Positions 21,608-32,517 of a stretch of 64,000 nucleotides of DNA are shown one piece after another. The stretch is from the NCBI GenBank assembly GCA_963575745.1, contig CAUYUJ010017793.1, positions 537,501 through 601,500 of the forward strand, in the 5' to 3' direction. Made by a program: the position numbers and the translations under genes. Numbering within the stretch: the stretch's first letter is position 1; each line of letters opens with the position of its first letter. Below the pieces are notes generated by a model that ran no database searches, was not told where the DNA came from, and was given only the letters and a program-made list of their open reading frames with translations. Origin of the DNA: Prorocentrum cordatum. Taxonomy: Eukaryota; Sar; Dinophyceae; Prorocentrales; Prorocentraceae.

Positions 21608-21685
21608 ACCTCCTCCTCCTACTCCTCCTACTCCTCCTGCTCCTCCTCTTCCTCCTCCTCATCCTCCACCTCCTTCCCCCTCCAA
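21608..21685. repeat. CCT microsatellite
   Basis: CTCCTCCTCCTACTCCTCC text. Confidence 0.9.
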
Positions 21686-21873
21686 CTTCTGGTGGTGGCG
21701 GTGGAAAACGGGGGGCCCATCCAAGCCTTGCTCAGGAGAGACGGGCCTACCTGGGGGGGGGGGCCTCTGTGCGCAGCCCGAAACCTGACCAGGTGAGCGA
21801 CGGAACGACAAGGGGCCTCACGCACGCTGGCACAGCGACACTGCGCGGACCGCCAGCGCGGAACGCTCGACTG

Positions 21874-22026
21874 AAGGGGCCCTGGGACACACAAAGAAAT
21901 ACACACGAATAAAAGGACTCCCCATATTTTCCCATATTTTCTGGGTTTCTGTCTTTCCCCCCACTGCCCAAATTTTCCAATATTTCTGGGGAATCGACGA
22001 TTAATTTTGTCTGCGTGTTTCCCCTA
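21874..22026. mobile_element. TIR family 3 element, copy B
   Basis: Aligns along its full length with the copy at 2299: AATAAAAGGACTCCCCATAT, TTTTCTGGGTTTCTGTC, CCAATATTTCTGGGG, then TCGACGATTAATTTTGTCTG. Confidence 0.7.
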
Positions 22027-22815
22027 CTCCCGATCGGCGGGCAGCGCGGGCGCCCACGCGCGACCGGCCGCGAGGAGCCCACGCGCGCATGCTCCGCGCA
22101 GTCGACCCCGCCTGCTGCCCTCGCTCGGGGGGCGAACCAGGGCACGAGGCAAAGGGAGGGCACCGCTCGAGGACCTCGGTGGCCCCGCGCCCCCCCTCCG
22201 TGCCAGCCGCGCGCCCTCTGCGCGCCGCCCTCTCTCTCTCTCTCTCTCTCGCGAGGAGGGAGGCCCCCCGCTGGCCGTGGGAGGCGGGCGGCGCCGGCGC
22301 CAGGGCGGGCCCGCAGCGTTCCCGAGGCCCCCCCCCCCGCGGATCGCAGAGGGACAGAGCAGCAGGCAGAGGCGGTTGTGTTCCACGTGCACGTGCACGG
22401 AACTTGGTCCACGTGCGCGCAGCCAGCAACGTGCGGCAACTCCACGCTCGGCGGCACACTGCTTGATCTGCGGGGCGAGAGCGAACCTCTTCCGCTGAAA
22501 GCTGGGCGGGCTACGCACAGCTTGAATGAGGGAGACAGGGCACAGGAAGGCGGGGCCTCAGGCGGCCGACGATCCACGCTCGGTACACACGATTGTATGC
22601 TCCTGCGTGTGCTGCCCTCCGAACCGAAACGCTCGCACAGGTGACTGGCCAGCTCGATCCCGTCCGTGGAGAAAAAGAGTCCCCACGCGGGGAGGCGCGC
22701 AACGTCCCCGCACTGCCGCGGGGGGGGAACGCCAAGAAGGGCTCTGCCGGCCACGGAGTGGGCCCCGGCCACGGAGTGGGCCCCGGACCTGGATCTGGGG
22801 AGGGGGCCCGAGAAC
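22027..22815. other. GC-rich DNA with a CT run, no gene recognised
   Basis: CTCTCTCTCT dinucleotides at 22229-22249 and a short direct repeat GGCCACGGAGTGGGCCCC at 22751 and 22769. No coding signal. Confidence 0.5.
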
Positions 22816-22819
22816 CCGC

Positions 22820-22972
22820 ACCTCCCAGCCCTCCTCCCCCTCCCCCTCCTCCTCCTCCTCCCCCTCCTCCTCCTCCTCCTCCTCCTCCTTCTTCTTCTTC
22901 TTCCTCCCCCTGCTCCTCCTCCTCCTCCTCCTCGTCGTCCTCCTCCTCGTCCTCCTCCTCCTACAACTTATG
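22820..22972. repeat. CCT microsatellite
   Basis: TCC triplets with a TTC patch (22889-22901) and GTCGTCCTCC variants. Confidence 0.95.
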
Positions 22973-22974
22973 GA

Positions 22975-24130
22975 GCCTCTCCCGAAGACAAAGTGAGTGA
23001 GCAGGGACCGACCGTCTCGGCATTCCTCTGGTCCTACCACGAAGTGTTCTCAGAGCCCGGGACTGTTCCGAGAACACAGAAACCGTGTTCTTAGAACATA
23101 GACCCGATGTGAGAAAAAACTAGGCAGTCCCCGCCAAAGTGTTCTAGGAGCATTTCGTGGGAACCACAAAAGGTTATTCGAAAGTTGTTTGGTATGACTA
23201 TAGGCACGCCAGGACGCTTCGCCACTGCTTGAACAGAGTGTTCCTTGTTTCTTTGCCTTGCCTGAAGCTGAACCGATTGGTGCCAATAGCAGACGTCGGC
23301 ACGCATCACCGAATATTGGTCGAACCCTGGGCGGACCTGGCTCCCGCGGAGTGGCGCCTGAGCTCCCGAGCTGCGACATGTCCCGCAGAAGGCCAGTCGG
23401 GACACCCAATCATGCAACTTTGAAGGTCTCGTTTTAACTTTGGCTGCTGCAAACAGCTGGGACCCCCCGAAAACCAGAAACAGATGTTCAACCTCCAGAC
23501 ACTCTGAGTACTTCGGAAAAGAAGAAGAAGCGTAAACATAACCTTTCTGAGCTATGCGCGGATCTCTCGGATCGGCGCTGGGATTCCACTCTCTGGCGCG
23601 CTCCGCGCGCCAGAGACGACGCCGGCGGCACCACCGTGGGGGCCGATCGATCGCCGACCAGGGAACTCCGCGCGGAGCTTCAAATGATCATGTGTATACG
23701 ATGCTGCTTCTTCGAGTAGCGAATGCAAGTCCGCGTGCCGCTGCCATCCTGCCTTCCATGGCGTCTCGTTGTGCCCGACGGTATCACAATCGCGGCGCGA
23801 AACCGTCCGACAGCGCTCGCAGAAGTCTCTAAGAAAGTAAGTCATGGAAGCTGTTGCTTGTCCCCACGGCGCCCAATAGCGCGCCAACTAGCGCGGAAAG
23901 CGGAGGGATGCATCTCCCCCATATGGCGCCATTGGGCGCTGTTCGACGCTACTGCTCGCAGTTGGGCAATATTGAGCGCCTTTGGGTGCCGGGGGGCGCG
24001 GTGCGCGCGCTATGGGACGCTACTGGACGTTGTTGACTGATAGTACCCAGTGCAAGACGAGCGGAAGCTGCTGTGACTCGAAAGGCTTCAACGCAGTCAG
24101 GCAACATCCGCAGCCAAGAAACAACGGCTT
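22975..24130. other. Unique DNA, no gene recognised
   Basis: Contains GTTCT...AGAAC words around 23045-23160 and a hairpin CTCTGGCGCG, CTCCG, CGCGCCAGAG near 23591-23615. Minus-strand text near 23885-23750 (MARYWAPWGQATASMTYFLRDFCERC) looks slightly protein-like but is short. Confidence 0.4.
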
Positions 24131-24131
24131 G

Positions 24132-24337
24132 GCACGCCCGATATGGATACAGAAACCACGGGTCCAATGCCCAACTGCGAGTGTATCCAGAACCGGCAGC
24201 GGCCGATGTTGGACAGGCGAACTCTTGTCCCAGATGGAGAACGCCCGCGGCGACGCCGACAGTGAATTCTCCTCAAAATGGACAGTAAGTGCTGTCCGAT
24301 TTCGTGCACACTATTTCCGTTCCCATGTCGGTCGTGC
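24132..24337. mobile_element. TIR family 4 element (206 bp), copy A
   Basis: Left end GCACGCCCGATATGGATACA and right end TTCCGTTCCCATGTCGG then TCGTGC are inverted. The middle (CCCAACTGCG, CAGCGGCCGATGTTGGACAG, CGACAGTGAATTC, TCAAAATGGACAGTAAG) matches copy B at 38312 base for base over long stretches. Confidence 0.75.
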
Positions 24338-24339
24338 TG

Positions 24340-24910
24340 AGCGGAGATTTGGTTGGCGGCGTGCACAGGGGGGGAGGGGGAAGGGAACAACAACTTCGGC
24401 AGTGCCCGGGACGCACTGAGGGGGGAAGCGTTAGGTTATGGGTGGGGGAGGGTAGGGGGGCATACTCTCCATGGCCCGCCCCCCCCCTCCCCCGGGACCC
24501 TGCCGAAGGCCGCGCCTCAAAGATCACTCTGGGGAGGGGCCACCCGCGTGAAGACCCCTGAGAGCCCCGACCATTGAGGAGCCAAAGAAGATATCGACAC
24601 CGCCGTCGCCAGTGCCCCTCTTCTAGGGCGTGCTCTGACCAAAATTCCGAATGAACTCCAGCAGCGGCGAGGGCAGCGGTATCGATATCTGCTTAAGACG
24701 AAGCGAAGACGCGGATAAAATCAGGTGAGGATAAATCGAGAATCTCCGAGATCTGGCGGCCAGAAACTTAGAGCGAAACATCACAACCAAAGCCTCAGAC
24801 CCCACCTTGATGCGCCTCTTTTCGAGCCAGATCGATCTGTGAGGGTCTCTAAGGGCCCGAAGCGGCGCGAAATCGCACGCCTCCGACAAACCGGGACGCC
24901 GATTTCTGTC
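24340..24910. other. Unique DNA, no gene recognised
   Basis: GGGGAGGG-type G runs at 24366-24470. A minus-strand frame of 88 codons (24623-24889) has no recognisable family. Confidence 0.4.
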
Positions 24911-25070
24911 TTAGGTCGGGCGTGCCCCCCTACACGCGGATTTTGGACGACAATTTCTTAATACACCAAGCATGCTCACAAAAAAATGGCAAAACAAAAC
25001 AACCAATCGTCCCCAGACTATGTTTGAACTATTTCTGAATCTCAGTTTTCTCCTCCGAAATCCCCAGACC
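24911..25070. mobile_element. TIR family 1 element, right end eroded
   Basis: The left end TTAGGTCGGGCGTGCCCCCC and the family's interior (CGTCCCCAGACTATGTTTGAACTATTT) are present. The right terminal repeat has decayed before the next copy begins at 25076. Confidence 0.65.
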
Positions 25071-25075
25071 GAGAG

Positions 25076-25237
25076 TTGGGTCGGGCATGTCCCCCTACAG
25101 GGGGAGTTTGGACGAGCACTAAGGAAATAGTCAAACAAATGCCCGAACATAATCAAAGCATATTCACCAAATCCTCCCCACAATTTCTGTTCACTATTTC
25201 GGCATATTCCGTCCTGTAGAGGACGCGCCCGACTTGA
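25076..25237. mobile_element. TIR family 1 element (162 bp) with imperfect 8-bp target duplication
   Basis: Left end TTGGGTCGGGCATGTCCC with a CCCCCTACAGGGGG hairpin; right end GTCCTGTAGAGGACGCG then CCCGACTTGA. Flanks ACCGAGAG (25068-25075) and ACCGAGCG (25238-25245) match at 7 of 8 bases. Confidence 0.8.
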
Positions 25238-25239
25238 AC

Positions 25240-25764
25240 CGAGCGCCGCGCGCACCTCGTAGGGCGTGAAGTTCAGCGACGGCTTGGACTCCGCCGCCTC
25301 CTGCGCGTGGGGGGCACCGCAGCCGAGCGCGGGCGCACGCGGGCACGGCGCGCGGTGCGCCCGTGCGCTCGCGCGCAGCTCGTTGCCGCCGTCGCGGAGA
25401 GTCCCTCTACAGGGCCCCGGGGGCGGCCCTCGCGGACCCCTTGGCGGCCAGCCCGGGGCCCCTCTGCAGAGCCGCAGACACGTCAGCGCGCCATGGCCAC
25501 ATCCACGCCCTTGCGGCATGGATTCCAGGGCGCGATCCACAGGAAGCGCGGCCGCACGCACCCGCGGACCAGGGGCCCGGCCCGCGAGGCCGTGGATGTG
25601 CGAACGTGCTTTTCGCCCACGACCTGTTGGGGGGCACTTCGAAGGCCCTCCAGAAGCCCTCCACCAGGATGCGCGCGGGTGGGTCCGAGGGGATACGGGT
25701 ATTATCAGTTGATGCCAAGGTGGGTGATCTTTGGTTCCTCGAGGCCCAAAAGGAGGCCCAGCTG
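25240..25764. other. GC-rich DNA, no gene recognised
   Basis: Several overlapping frames of 150-340 codons on both strands, without domains. Confidence 0.4.
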
Positions 25765-25960
25765 AAAGGGGGTGATGCAATAGATTGGGCAATTGTCTTG
25801 CAAATGTGTTGCGACAGAGAATTGGGTTGCCTTGTATTACAACTGATGTATTGCACTCGAAAATCCAGCATAACATTTGCACACCGTAATGTACTGCACA
25901 TCCCAAGTCTATTGCAACAACACAAACCGAGTGCACAAAATCTACTGCACTACCCCCTTT
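25765..25960. mobile_element. TIR family 5 element (about 196 bp)
   Basis: Left AAAGGGGGTGATGCAATAGA and right TCTACTGCACTACCCCCTTT are inverted repeats with three mismatches. The interior repeats TTGCA/TGCAA words. It is A/T-richer than its surroundings. Single copy in the window. Confidence 0.6.
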
Positions 25961-26158
25961 TTACTGGACCCACTTTGGGATCATCCAGACTGACCTAACC
26001 TCGCTTGTAAGTGGGTTACACATGCCGCAAGTGGCTTAGGTGGGTTAGATAGATCCGCTAAGTGATCCGAGTCCACTCAGACCGCACTCAGCCCGCACCG
26101 TGAACACCCCTACGCCACTTGGGGCTTGCTGCAATCCACTTATAAGAAAGGTTGGGCC

Positions 26159-26415
26159 TTTGTGGGCCCTGGAAACGGCAGGGCCGTTTTTTTACCGTTT
26201 CCAAAAAATGTTACTTGAAAAAGAAAACGGCAAGAAAACGGCGACCGGAAACGGCAAGAAACGGTTACTTGAAAAGGACCGGAAAGGATAGGAACCGGAG
26301 CCGGAACCGGTCAAACAACGGCGACGGAAACGGTAAAAAACGGCGTCGGAACCGGCAAAAAAACGGCAGAACGGAACCGGTAAAAAAAACGGCCCTGTCG
26401 TTTCCAGGGCCCACT
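26159..26415. mobile_element. TIR element with AACGG-rich core (257 bp)
   Basis: About 40 bp of inverted repeat: GTGGGCCCTGGAAACGGC, AGGGCCGTTTTTTTACCG on the left; CGGTAAAAAAAACGGCCC, TGTCGTTTCCAGGGCCCAC on the right. Between them are many degenerate AACGGYAA/AACCGG words. Flanks AAGGTTGGGCC (26148-26158) and AAGGCTGGGCC (26416-26426) match at 10 of 11 bases. An 11-bp duplication with long TIRs would suit a Mutator-like non-autonomous element. Confidence 0.75.
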
Positions 26416-26689
26416 AAGGCTGGGCCACCTATCACCCAGCTTGGCATCCCCTGCGAACACCCGTACATCCCTTCAGCGTCCCCCGCGCCCATCCGGTCCA
26501 AGCGGAAGCCCCTCGGAGGACATCGTCCGCCTCCCCATGGGCCTCACAATTGGGGCGCCTCCGCGGCGGCCCGCGGAAAACTGCAGCAACCTCCTGCCAA
26601 CCCTCGGCGGCCTCCGGAAGCCTCCGGAGGTGGGGTTCGACGGGTTTCGCGCGTCGCGGCGCGCGAATTGATGCTGCCCAAGGGGGCCC

Positions 26690-27020
26690 CATGACGACGC
26701 GAGAGGCCCCCAAAACAGCCAAACTGGCCCTCAAGTGGGCCCCAACGGGGGTCCGACAGGGGGAACTCGCGGGGGCCCAGGGCCCCTTCACTCCCCCCCA
26801 CAAGATGAACCCAAGACCCCCAACATGTCCCAAGAGGCCCCAACAGAAATCCCAAAAGCCCAGGAGCCCAGGAGCCCTTAAGCCCAGGAGCCCTTAAGCC
26901 CAGGAGCCCTTAAGAGAGCCCAGGAGCCCAGGTGCCAAAAACACATGGCACCCCAAAAGCCAAGGAGCCCTTAAGAGACTCCCCACGAGGCCGCCTACGA
27001 GGCCTCCAAGAGGCCCCCCC
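26690..27020. repeat. GGCCNTCTTGG-like block and CCCAGGAGCCCTTAAG tandem repeat
   Basis: CCAAGAGGCCCC words are followed at about 26860-26930 by short tandem copies of GCCCAGGAGCCCTTAAG. Confidence 0.7.
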
Positions 27021-28480
27021 ACAGACGTAGAGGAAACAGCGCGAAGTGGCCAGGACCACATGAGACACCAGAAGCCGCTTGTGTCATTTCTGGGGGTCGG
27101 CGGGATGGCGTGTAAGCCCGTTGACTATGTTTTGGGGATGGGCTGGTGGCGTTGAGCAAAACGCCAAAACATGGGATCCAACAGGGTAACATCAGACTGA
27201 CCATCACTCCACGTGTAACAATCCGAGCCACGAATCGGATCGATGCCGGTCAACCCAAGCAACTCCAAATCTCATCGTATCGGACAACATCCGGCATGAT
27301 ACAAGTGGCCACGAAATGCGGCTTGGCAATACCAATTCCCATCCATCCTCCCTCATGATCCCCCGCCTCCTCGCTCCCTCTCCCTCCCTCAAAACCTCAT
27401 ACTATGTTGGTTCATGGGCTATCTGAAACATTTTGCAAGGAGAGAGGGGGGAAGATGAGCTGGACGAAGCTTCCAGCGCCACCCCGGTGGGCCAGCAGAT
27501 CTCTGGCGACGTGGCTGCTTCAAACCTGGCGCTTGCGCCTCGACTTCGGCCTTCGGGCTCGTGCTATCGGGGCCCCGGGCCATCAGATGTGGAGCTGGGG
27601 CAGGAACAGATCCCCAGGGACAGGGAATCTTGCTCTGCCCCCGCAGCCGTCCCAGACCAGGCCCTCTGCCACTGTGGGAGCTGACTGCTGGTGCATGCTG
27701 TGCCCGCCTGTTGCCCGGGCGACGGTCGAAGGGCGCTCCGTGAGGGGACACTGGAGGCACGTCCGCTCGGATGCACGGAGATGGGGCGGGGCGGGCGAGG
27801 AGGTGGGAGGGCATGGGGGGAGGGTGAGGAAAGGTGGATGGGTACGCGAGGAAACGAGGAGGGCAACGAGGATGTGAGGAGCTGCAAGGGAGAGGAGGAG
27901 GAGGAGGAGGAGGAGGAGGAGGAGGAGGATGAGGAGGAGGAGGAGGAGGAGAAGGAGGAGGGTGAAGGGTGGCAAAGGGGAGGAGATGTTTTTGTTGGGA
28001 CCTTGTGCGAAGCACCGCGTGCCACGGAGGAGGACAAAGGGCGAGGAGGAGACGAAACGCCCGCCACTCCAAGGGCCCAGTTGGGGACCCCCCCCGCCCC
28101 CCAGCCGCTTCAGCCCTCGAAAGGGCCTGGGCGTGGCGCCGCCCATGGCGAGGAGGGTGGCGTGCTTCGCTCCCGGCACGGAGGAGAAGATGGTGAGGCA
28201 GGCGGAGGAGAGGGAGGAGGGCGAGGAACAGGAAGAGGCGACTGCCAGGAGGGGTAGGAAGGATGATGAAGGGTGAGGGAGGCGAGGAGAGGAGCGAGGG
28301 GAAGGGAAAAGAGAGAAAGGAAATGGTGGAGGGTGAAGGGGTGAGCGAGCACATCACTGAGAGATCTGTGGAGGTGGAAGCGGCGGAGGATCAGGATGGG
28401 GTATCAGTCAGAACGAGGGGGAGAGAGGGAAAGGGAGGGGAGGGGAGGTTCGAATTTGGTTGACACCAACGTCCCACGAT
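27021..28480. other. Unique and purine-rich DNA, no gene recognised
   Basis: A GGA microsatellite (27890-27965) and GGGAGGAGGG-rich text to 28450. Frames are low complexity. Confidence 0.5.
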
Positions 28481-29415
28481 CCTTCGATGGGGGGTCGACT
28501 GCTACCGCAACCTTACTGGGATGCAATCCTTTGCCGAGTAGCCTCCCATTACCGCTCGTGTCAGACTCAGCCAGAGGCTTGCATGCGGCCGAAAGCTTTG
28601 CAAGACGAGGACCCGACCAGAGGTGAAGCGTCCACAAGGCTGACGCATGCACACGAACGCATCGTCACGGCAGTCCATCACAACACTGCGATGGCCTGGA
28701 TACCCCAGAGACTGGGGCTGGATGCGAATGCAACACGTGCACTGCCCGCCAGGTTGCCTGCGAGGGACCAGGGTGAAGGTGGAGGATCGAGTGGAGGAGC
28801 ACCGCAGGAGGTCGTCGACGACGGGCCGAGGATCAGCCCGTCTGTGGACACAACGAAGCATCGACACCACCACTCCCCGGACCTCTCCTGGGGTGCGTTC
28901 TGACCCGGATGTCGAGAGTCTGGCCGTGGCGACGAGGGCATCCCGGGAGGCCCACAAAGGACCCAAAGAGGGCAGGGCAGCGGCATCGGTCTTGGTACCT
29001 CCCTCTCCTCTGACCGTCGCCGTCGCCGGCGTCGCCGTCCTCGGCGTCGCAGAACATACCCGAGGCGGACGTCATCGCCGCCGGCGTCGTGGTCGGCGTC
29101 GCCGCCGTCATCGGCGTCGGCGTCGCTGGCATCGCCGCTCGCGGCGCGCGGAGCGTCTCGATGGGGCCTACCGCGCGCGCCGCGGCCGTGGGGCAGCTCG
29201 GAGGGCGAGCCTTGCCCCCGCCCATCTCCGACTTCCGGGCAAGGCGGTCCGCCAGGTCCTCGTAGGGCTTCGCGCCTGCCGAGGGGCGCTCCGGGGTGCG
29301 GCGGCGGCGGCGATAGGAGTCGCCACCGTCGGCAGGCCTGCGGCGGCGGCGGCGGCGGCGGAGGAGGAGGGCGGCGGCGGCGGCGACGCCGTCCCGTCTT
29401 CCTCGTCGCCGCCGA

Positions 29416-29449
<34 letters not shown>

Positions 29450-30070
29450 TAGCCGAGGGAGGTGGAGGGGCAGCGGAGTGGAAACGATGCCCAGAAGGGC
29501 CCAAGTGTCCACGCCGCCCTACCTCCATGCATCTTCCACTGGGTCGGAGCGGTGCTAGTCGTTTGGGAGATGGATTCCTGCTTCTGCCGCTGTCGCTCGG
29601 GCTGCCGCCGTTGCATTTCCTCCCGTTGCTCCTGTTACTGTCCAGACGATGCCTGATCCACCTCTCGCTCCCGGGGCCCAACCTGCTGCTCTTCCAGCAG
29701 CGAGGGAGAGTCGTCCTTAGGATGAACCCCGTCCGCTCGTGGCCAGCGAGGGGGAACTCCCGGGTCGGAGCAGGAAGGCGTAGAGAAGGCGACTCCAAGG
29801 GAGCGGGGGTGGAACCCTGCTTCGGGAACCCGTAGAACTGCAGAAGGGCCGGCTGCGTTGCAGCCCTCCCAATCCCCCCCCACGAGGGAAAGGAGGGGCG
29901 GAGAGGCCTGGTGCCCTCCGACACACCAAAACAAAGGAGTCGGGAGCTCCGCGCCGACCGCTGGGAGCTTATGCTTATAGCCGAGGTACTGACAGAAGGA
30001 CCACTTCGGACTCAGGAGGGGCCCAGGTAACCTGGGCCCCTCCAGAGGCCGACTGGGCGCACTGGGGGCG
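28481..30070. other. Unique DNA with GGC/GTC triplet tracts, no gene recognised
   Basis: CGCCGTC-type triplets at 29010-29150 and GGCGGCGGC at 29335-29455. A frame of 303 codons on plus and one of 363 on minus overlap here; neither has a domain. Confidence 0.4.
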
Positions 30071-30074
30071 GGGA

Positions 30075-30170
30075 GGAGGAGGAGGCGGAGGAGGAGGAGG
30101 TTGAGGAGGAGGAGGAGGAGGAGGAGGAGGAGGAGGAGGAGGAGGAAGAGGAGGAAGAGGAAGGAAAGGA
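30075..30170. repeat. GGA microsatellite
   Basis: GAGGAGGAGG over about 95 bp. Confidence 0.95.
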
Positions 30171-30483
30171 CTGGGAAAAGCAGGCGAGGAGGGAGTAGGA
30201 AGAGAGACAGGGAGGAGAACCGGGAGAGGGAGGCAGGGAGTATGAGCGAGGAGACACAGTCGGACAACGAGAGACAAAGTCGGAGCAACCCCCGACCCCC
30301 AGAGTCTGGGGGCGCCCCAGAGTCTGAACAGCACCTTTTTCAGATGTTGTTGGGCCAATCCTTAGGTCTAGTCGGGTCGGGGCATCTCTTCGTAAACAAA
30401 GCCCGCCGTGGCCACAAACGTGTCCCTTCGCTCCTTCCTGAACGCTCCGCCTGGCAGTGCCATGACCACATGCCACTCGCGTT

Positions 30484-30580
30484 TTAGGTCGGGCATGTCC
30501 CCCTAGAGGCGAATTTTTGGGCGAAGCCTTGGACATGGTCAAACAGATACCCCAAACATGGACATGGTCGAACAACCTCC
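30484..30580. mobile_element. TIR family 1 fragment (left half)
   Basis: TTAGGTCGGGCATGTCCCCC begins at 30484, followed by GAATTTTTGGGCGAAG and two CCAAACATGGACATGG-like repeats. No right terminal repeat is found. Confidence 0.6.
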
Positions 30581-30654
30581 AGCTGTGATTCTTGTCATAG
30601 CGCGAAGGGGGTCTGGGCCCCAGAGATGGCGCACTACTGGTTGGGCAGGAGAGC

Positions 30655-30830
30655 CCAGAATCGAATCGACAAGTCGTATCTGCGACCGAAATGACTCGGA
30701 TCCGCGGAAATCGCCAGCCGGGTCGGGAAAAGTCGAATCGGCAGACACCCGCAGGCTACAGTGGGCCTCCGCTGAGGCATCGGAGCCCCAATCGGGGAAC
30801 CCCGAGCCGAATCGGAGCGGAATCCAAGGG
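30655..30830. repeat. Dispersed repeat, copy 1 of 2
   Basis: CGGATCCGCGGAAATCGCCA, then a GTCGGGAAAAGTCGAATCGG segment and CAGTGGGCCTCCG align in order with 42358-42545. Confidence 0.7.
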
Positions 30831-31361
30831 CTCCCAACTTTGCGCTTCGCGCTGCGCGAAGCGCGAATGACTTCGCGCAGCGGGGACTCCCCTAGCGGGC
30901 ACTTTGGCCAGTGGCCCAGCGAACCCAGCCCTCCCCGATGTGGGCAACGCCGCATCGCCAGAGAGGCCCGAGAGTGGCAACTCTAGGCAGAATTGCACAA
31001 AATACCGTTACGGTGCCGCTGACCTTCAGCACCGTCAGCAAGCACCCGTCAACAAGTACCCGTTAGCAGGCACCCGTTCGTAAGTAAATTACCCGTTAGT
31101 AAATTACCCCTTCGTGCTTGCAACGCTCCCGGTAGTGAGTGCCCGTGGCGGTGCCGTTGGCCTCGGGCTCGCACGGCCCTGCCGGCCTGCGAGGCCCCGC
31201 CGCGCCGCCTGCTCCCCGCGGACGAGCTCCCGCGGGGCCCCGCGGCGAGCCCCGCTCCAGGGCGCAGCGTGCCGGCGGCGCGGCCGCGGCGCGCGGCCCG
31301 AGGCTGGCCAGCGGAGCCACGCGGGAGGGCAGAAGCGAGCAGAGACCTCGGAGAGCAGGAC

Positions 31362-31522
31362 GGAAGGGGCCCACAAACACACAAATAAATATTCACAATT
31401 AACAGGAATCTCGATATTTGTTCCATATTTTCTGGGTTTCTGTTTTCCCCCCAGCTTAAAATATTTTCCAATATTTTCCTGGGACTCGACGATTCATTGT
31501 GTCTGTGTGTTTGTTTCCTTCC
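31362..31522. mobile_element. TIR family 3 element, copy C
   Basis: Left arm GGAAGGGGCCCACAAACACA and right arm TGTGTGTTTGTTTCCTTCC are imperfect inverted repeats about 25 bp long. The internal doubled ATTTTCC/ATATTTT word is clear. It lies in duplication copy 1. Confidence 0.7.
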
Positions 31523-32517
31523 TGAAGAACATCCACCCTCATTAAACGAGCGCGTCCCACCACTCGCAAAGTAGCTGCTCGCAGATGGCCTGGCTCCGCC
31601 GCGGAGGATCCACGATGAAGCACACCAGAGCGGGCACGTGTGTTTTTTGTCGGACGTTCGCGAGTAGGCACCTTGCGAAGAGTGGAACGCGCCCCGACAC
31701 GCGAAGCCGTCAGTACTCGCGAACCTGCGCGGCGACTCATCAGAATCACCCCGACACACGAAGCCGTTCAGTACTCGCACCCACAGAAGGAATCGACCAG
31801 GGCAGGGCTGCCCGGTCAACGCCCGGGGCCGTTTAGCACACGCCAGGTTACGGGCCCGGGCGATGTTCCTCCCTTGAGGATCTCGATCCTCGCCCCCCCC
31901 CGATCCTTCTGGCTTCTGAATACCTGGTCCTCGTCCGCGCCGCCTGCCAACAAATCTGCCGCGACGACTTTTGCCTCCATCCAACTCTCGACCCATGTTG
32001 CATCTTTGGGGTACCTCGTTTGTCACATCGCACCAACCGTCTGTGTCGCATCCATATAGGATCCATGTCGAAGGCGTCGACTCCGCATCGACTCCGCGTC
32101 GAATCCGTGCCGAGTTCACGCCGAACCCGCGTCGAACCCACGTCGGAGTGCACTAAGAGACTGCCCCTTCACAGGACAGCGAAGGCACCCCGAAAGCGCA
32201 ACACATTCAGGCGCAACCTCCGCCTCTCCCTCGCAGTGCGGGCGCAAGGGAGGTTCTCCGCCTCAGCCCGCGCCGCGCCGCGCGCGGCCGGCACGGCGCG
32301 ACGCGCGGCCCGAACTGCTTCCGAAGACCTCCGAAGAGCCTCCGGGAAGCCAGAGAGGAGGACGCCTCCAGGGCTCTGGAAGAGGAGGGAGAGAGACGAG
32401 GGCCTCTGGGGGCCTCGGGCGCGCGCCCGACGGGCCCCTTGTCATATGGGGGTCCGTCTCCTCTTCCCCCCTCAGCGGCGGCCGCCACCCCCCAGCCCTA
32501 CTGCCGAGGGGTAGGCT

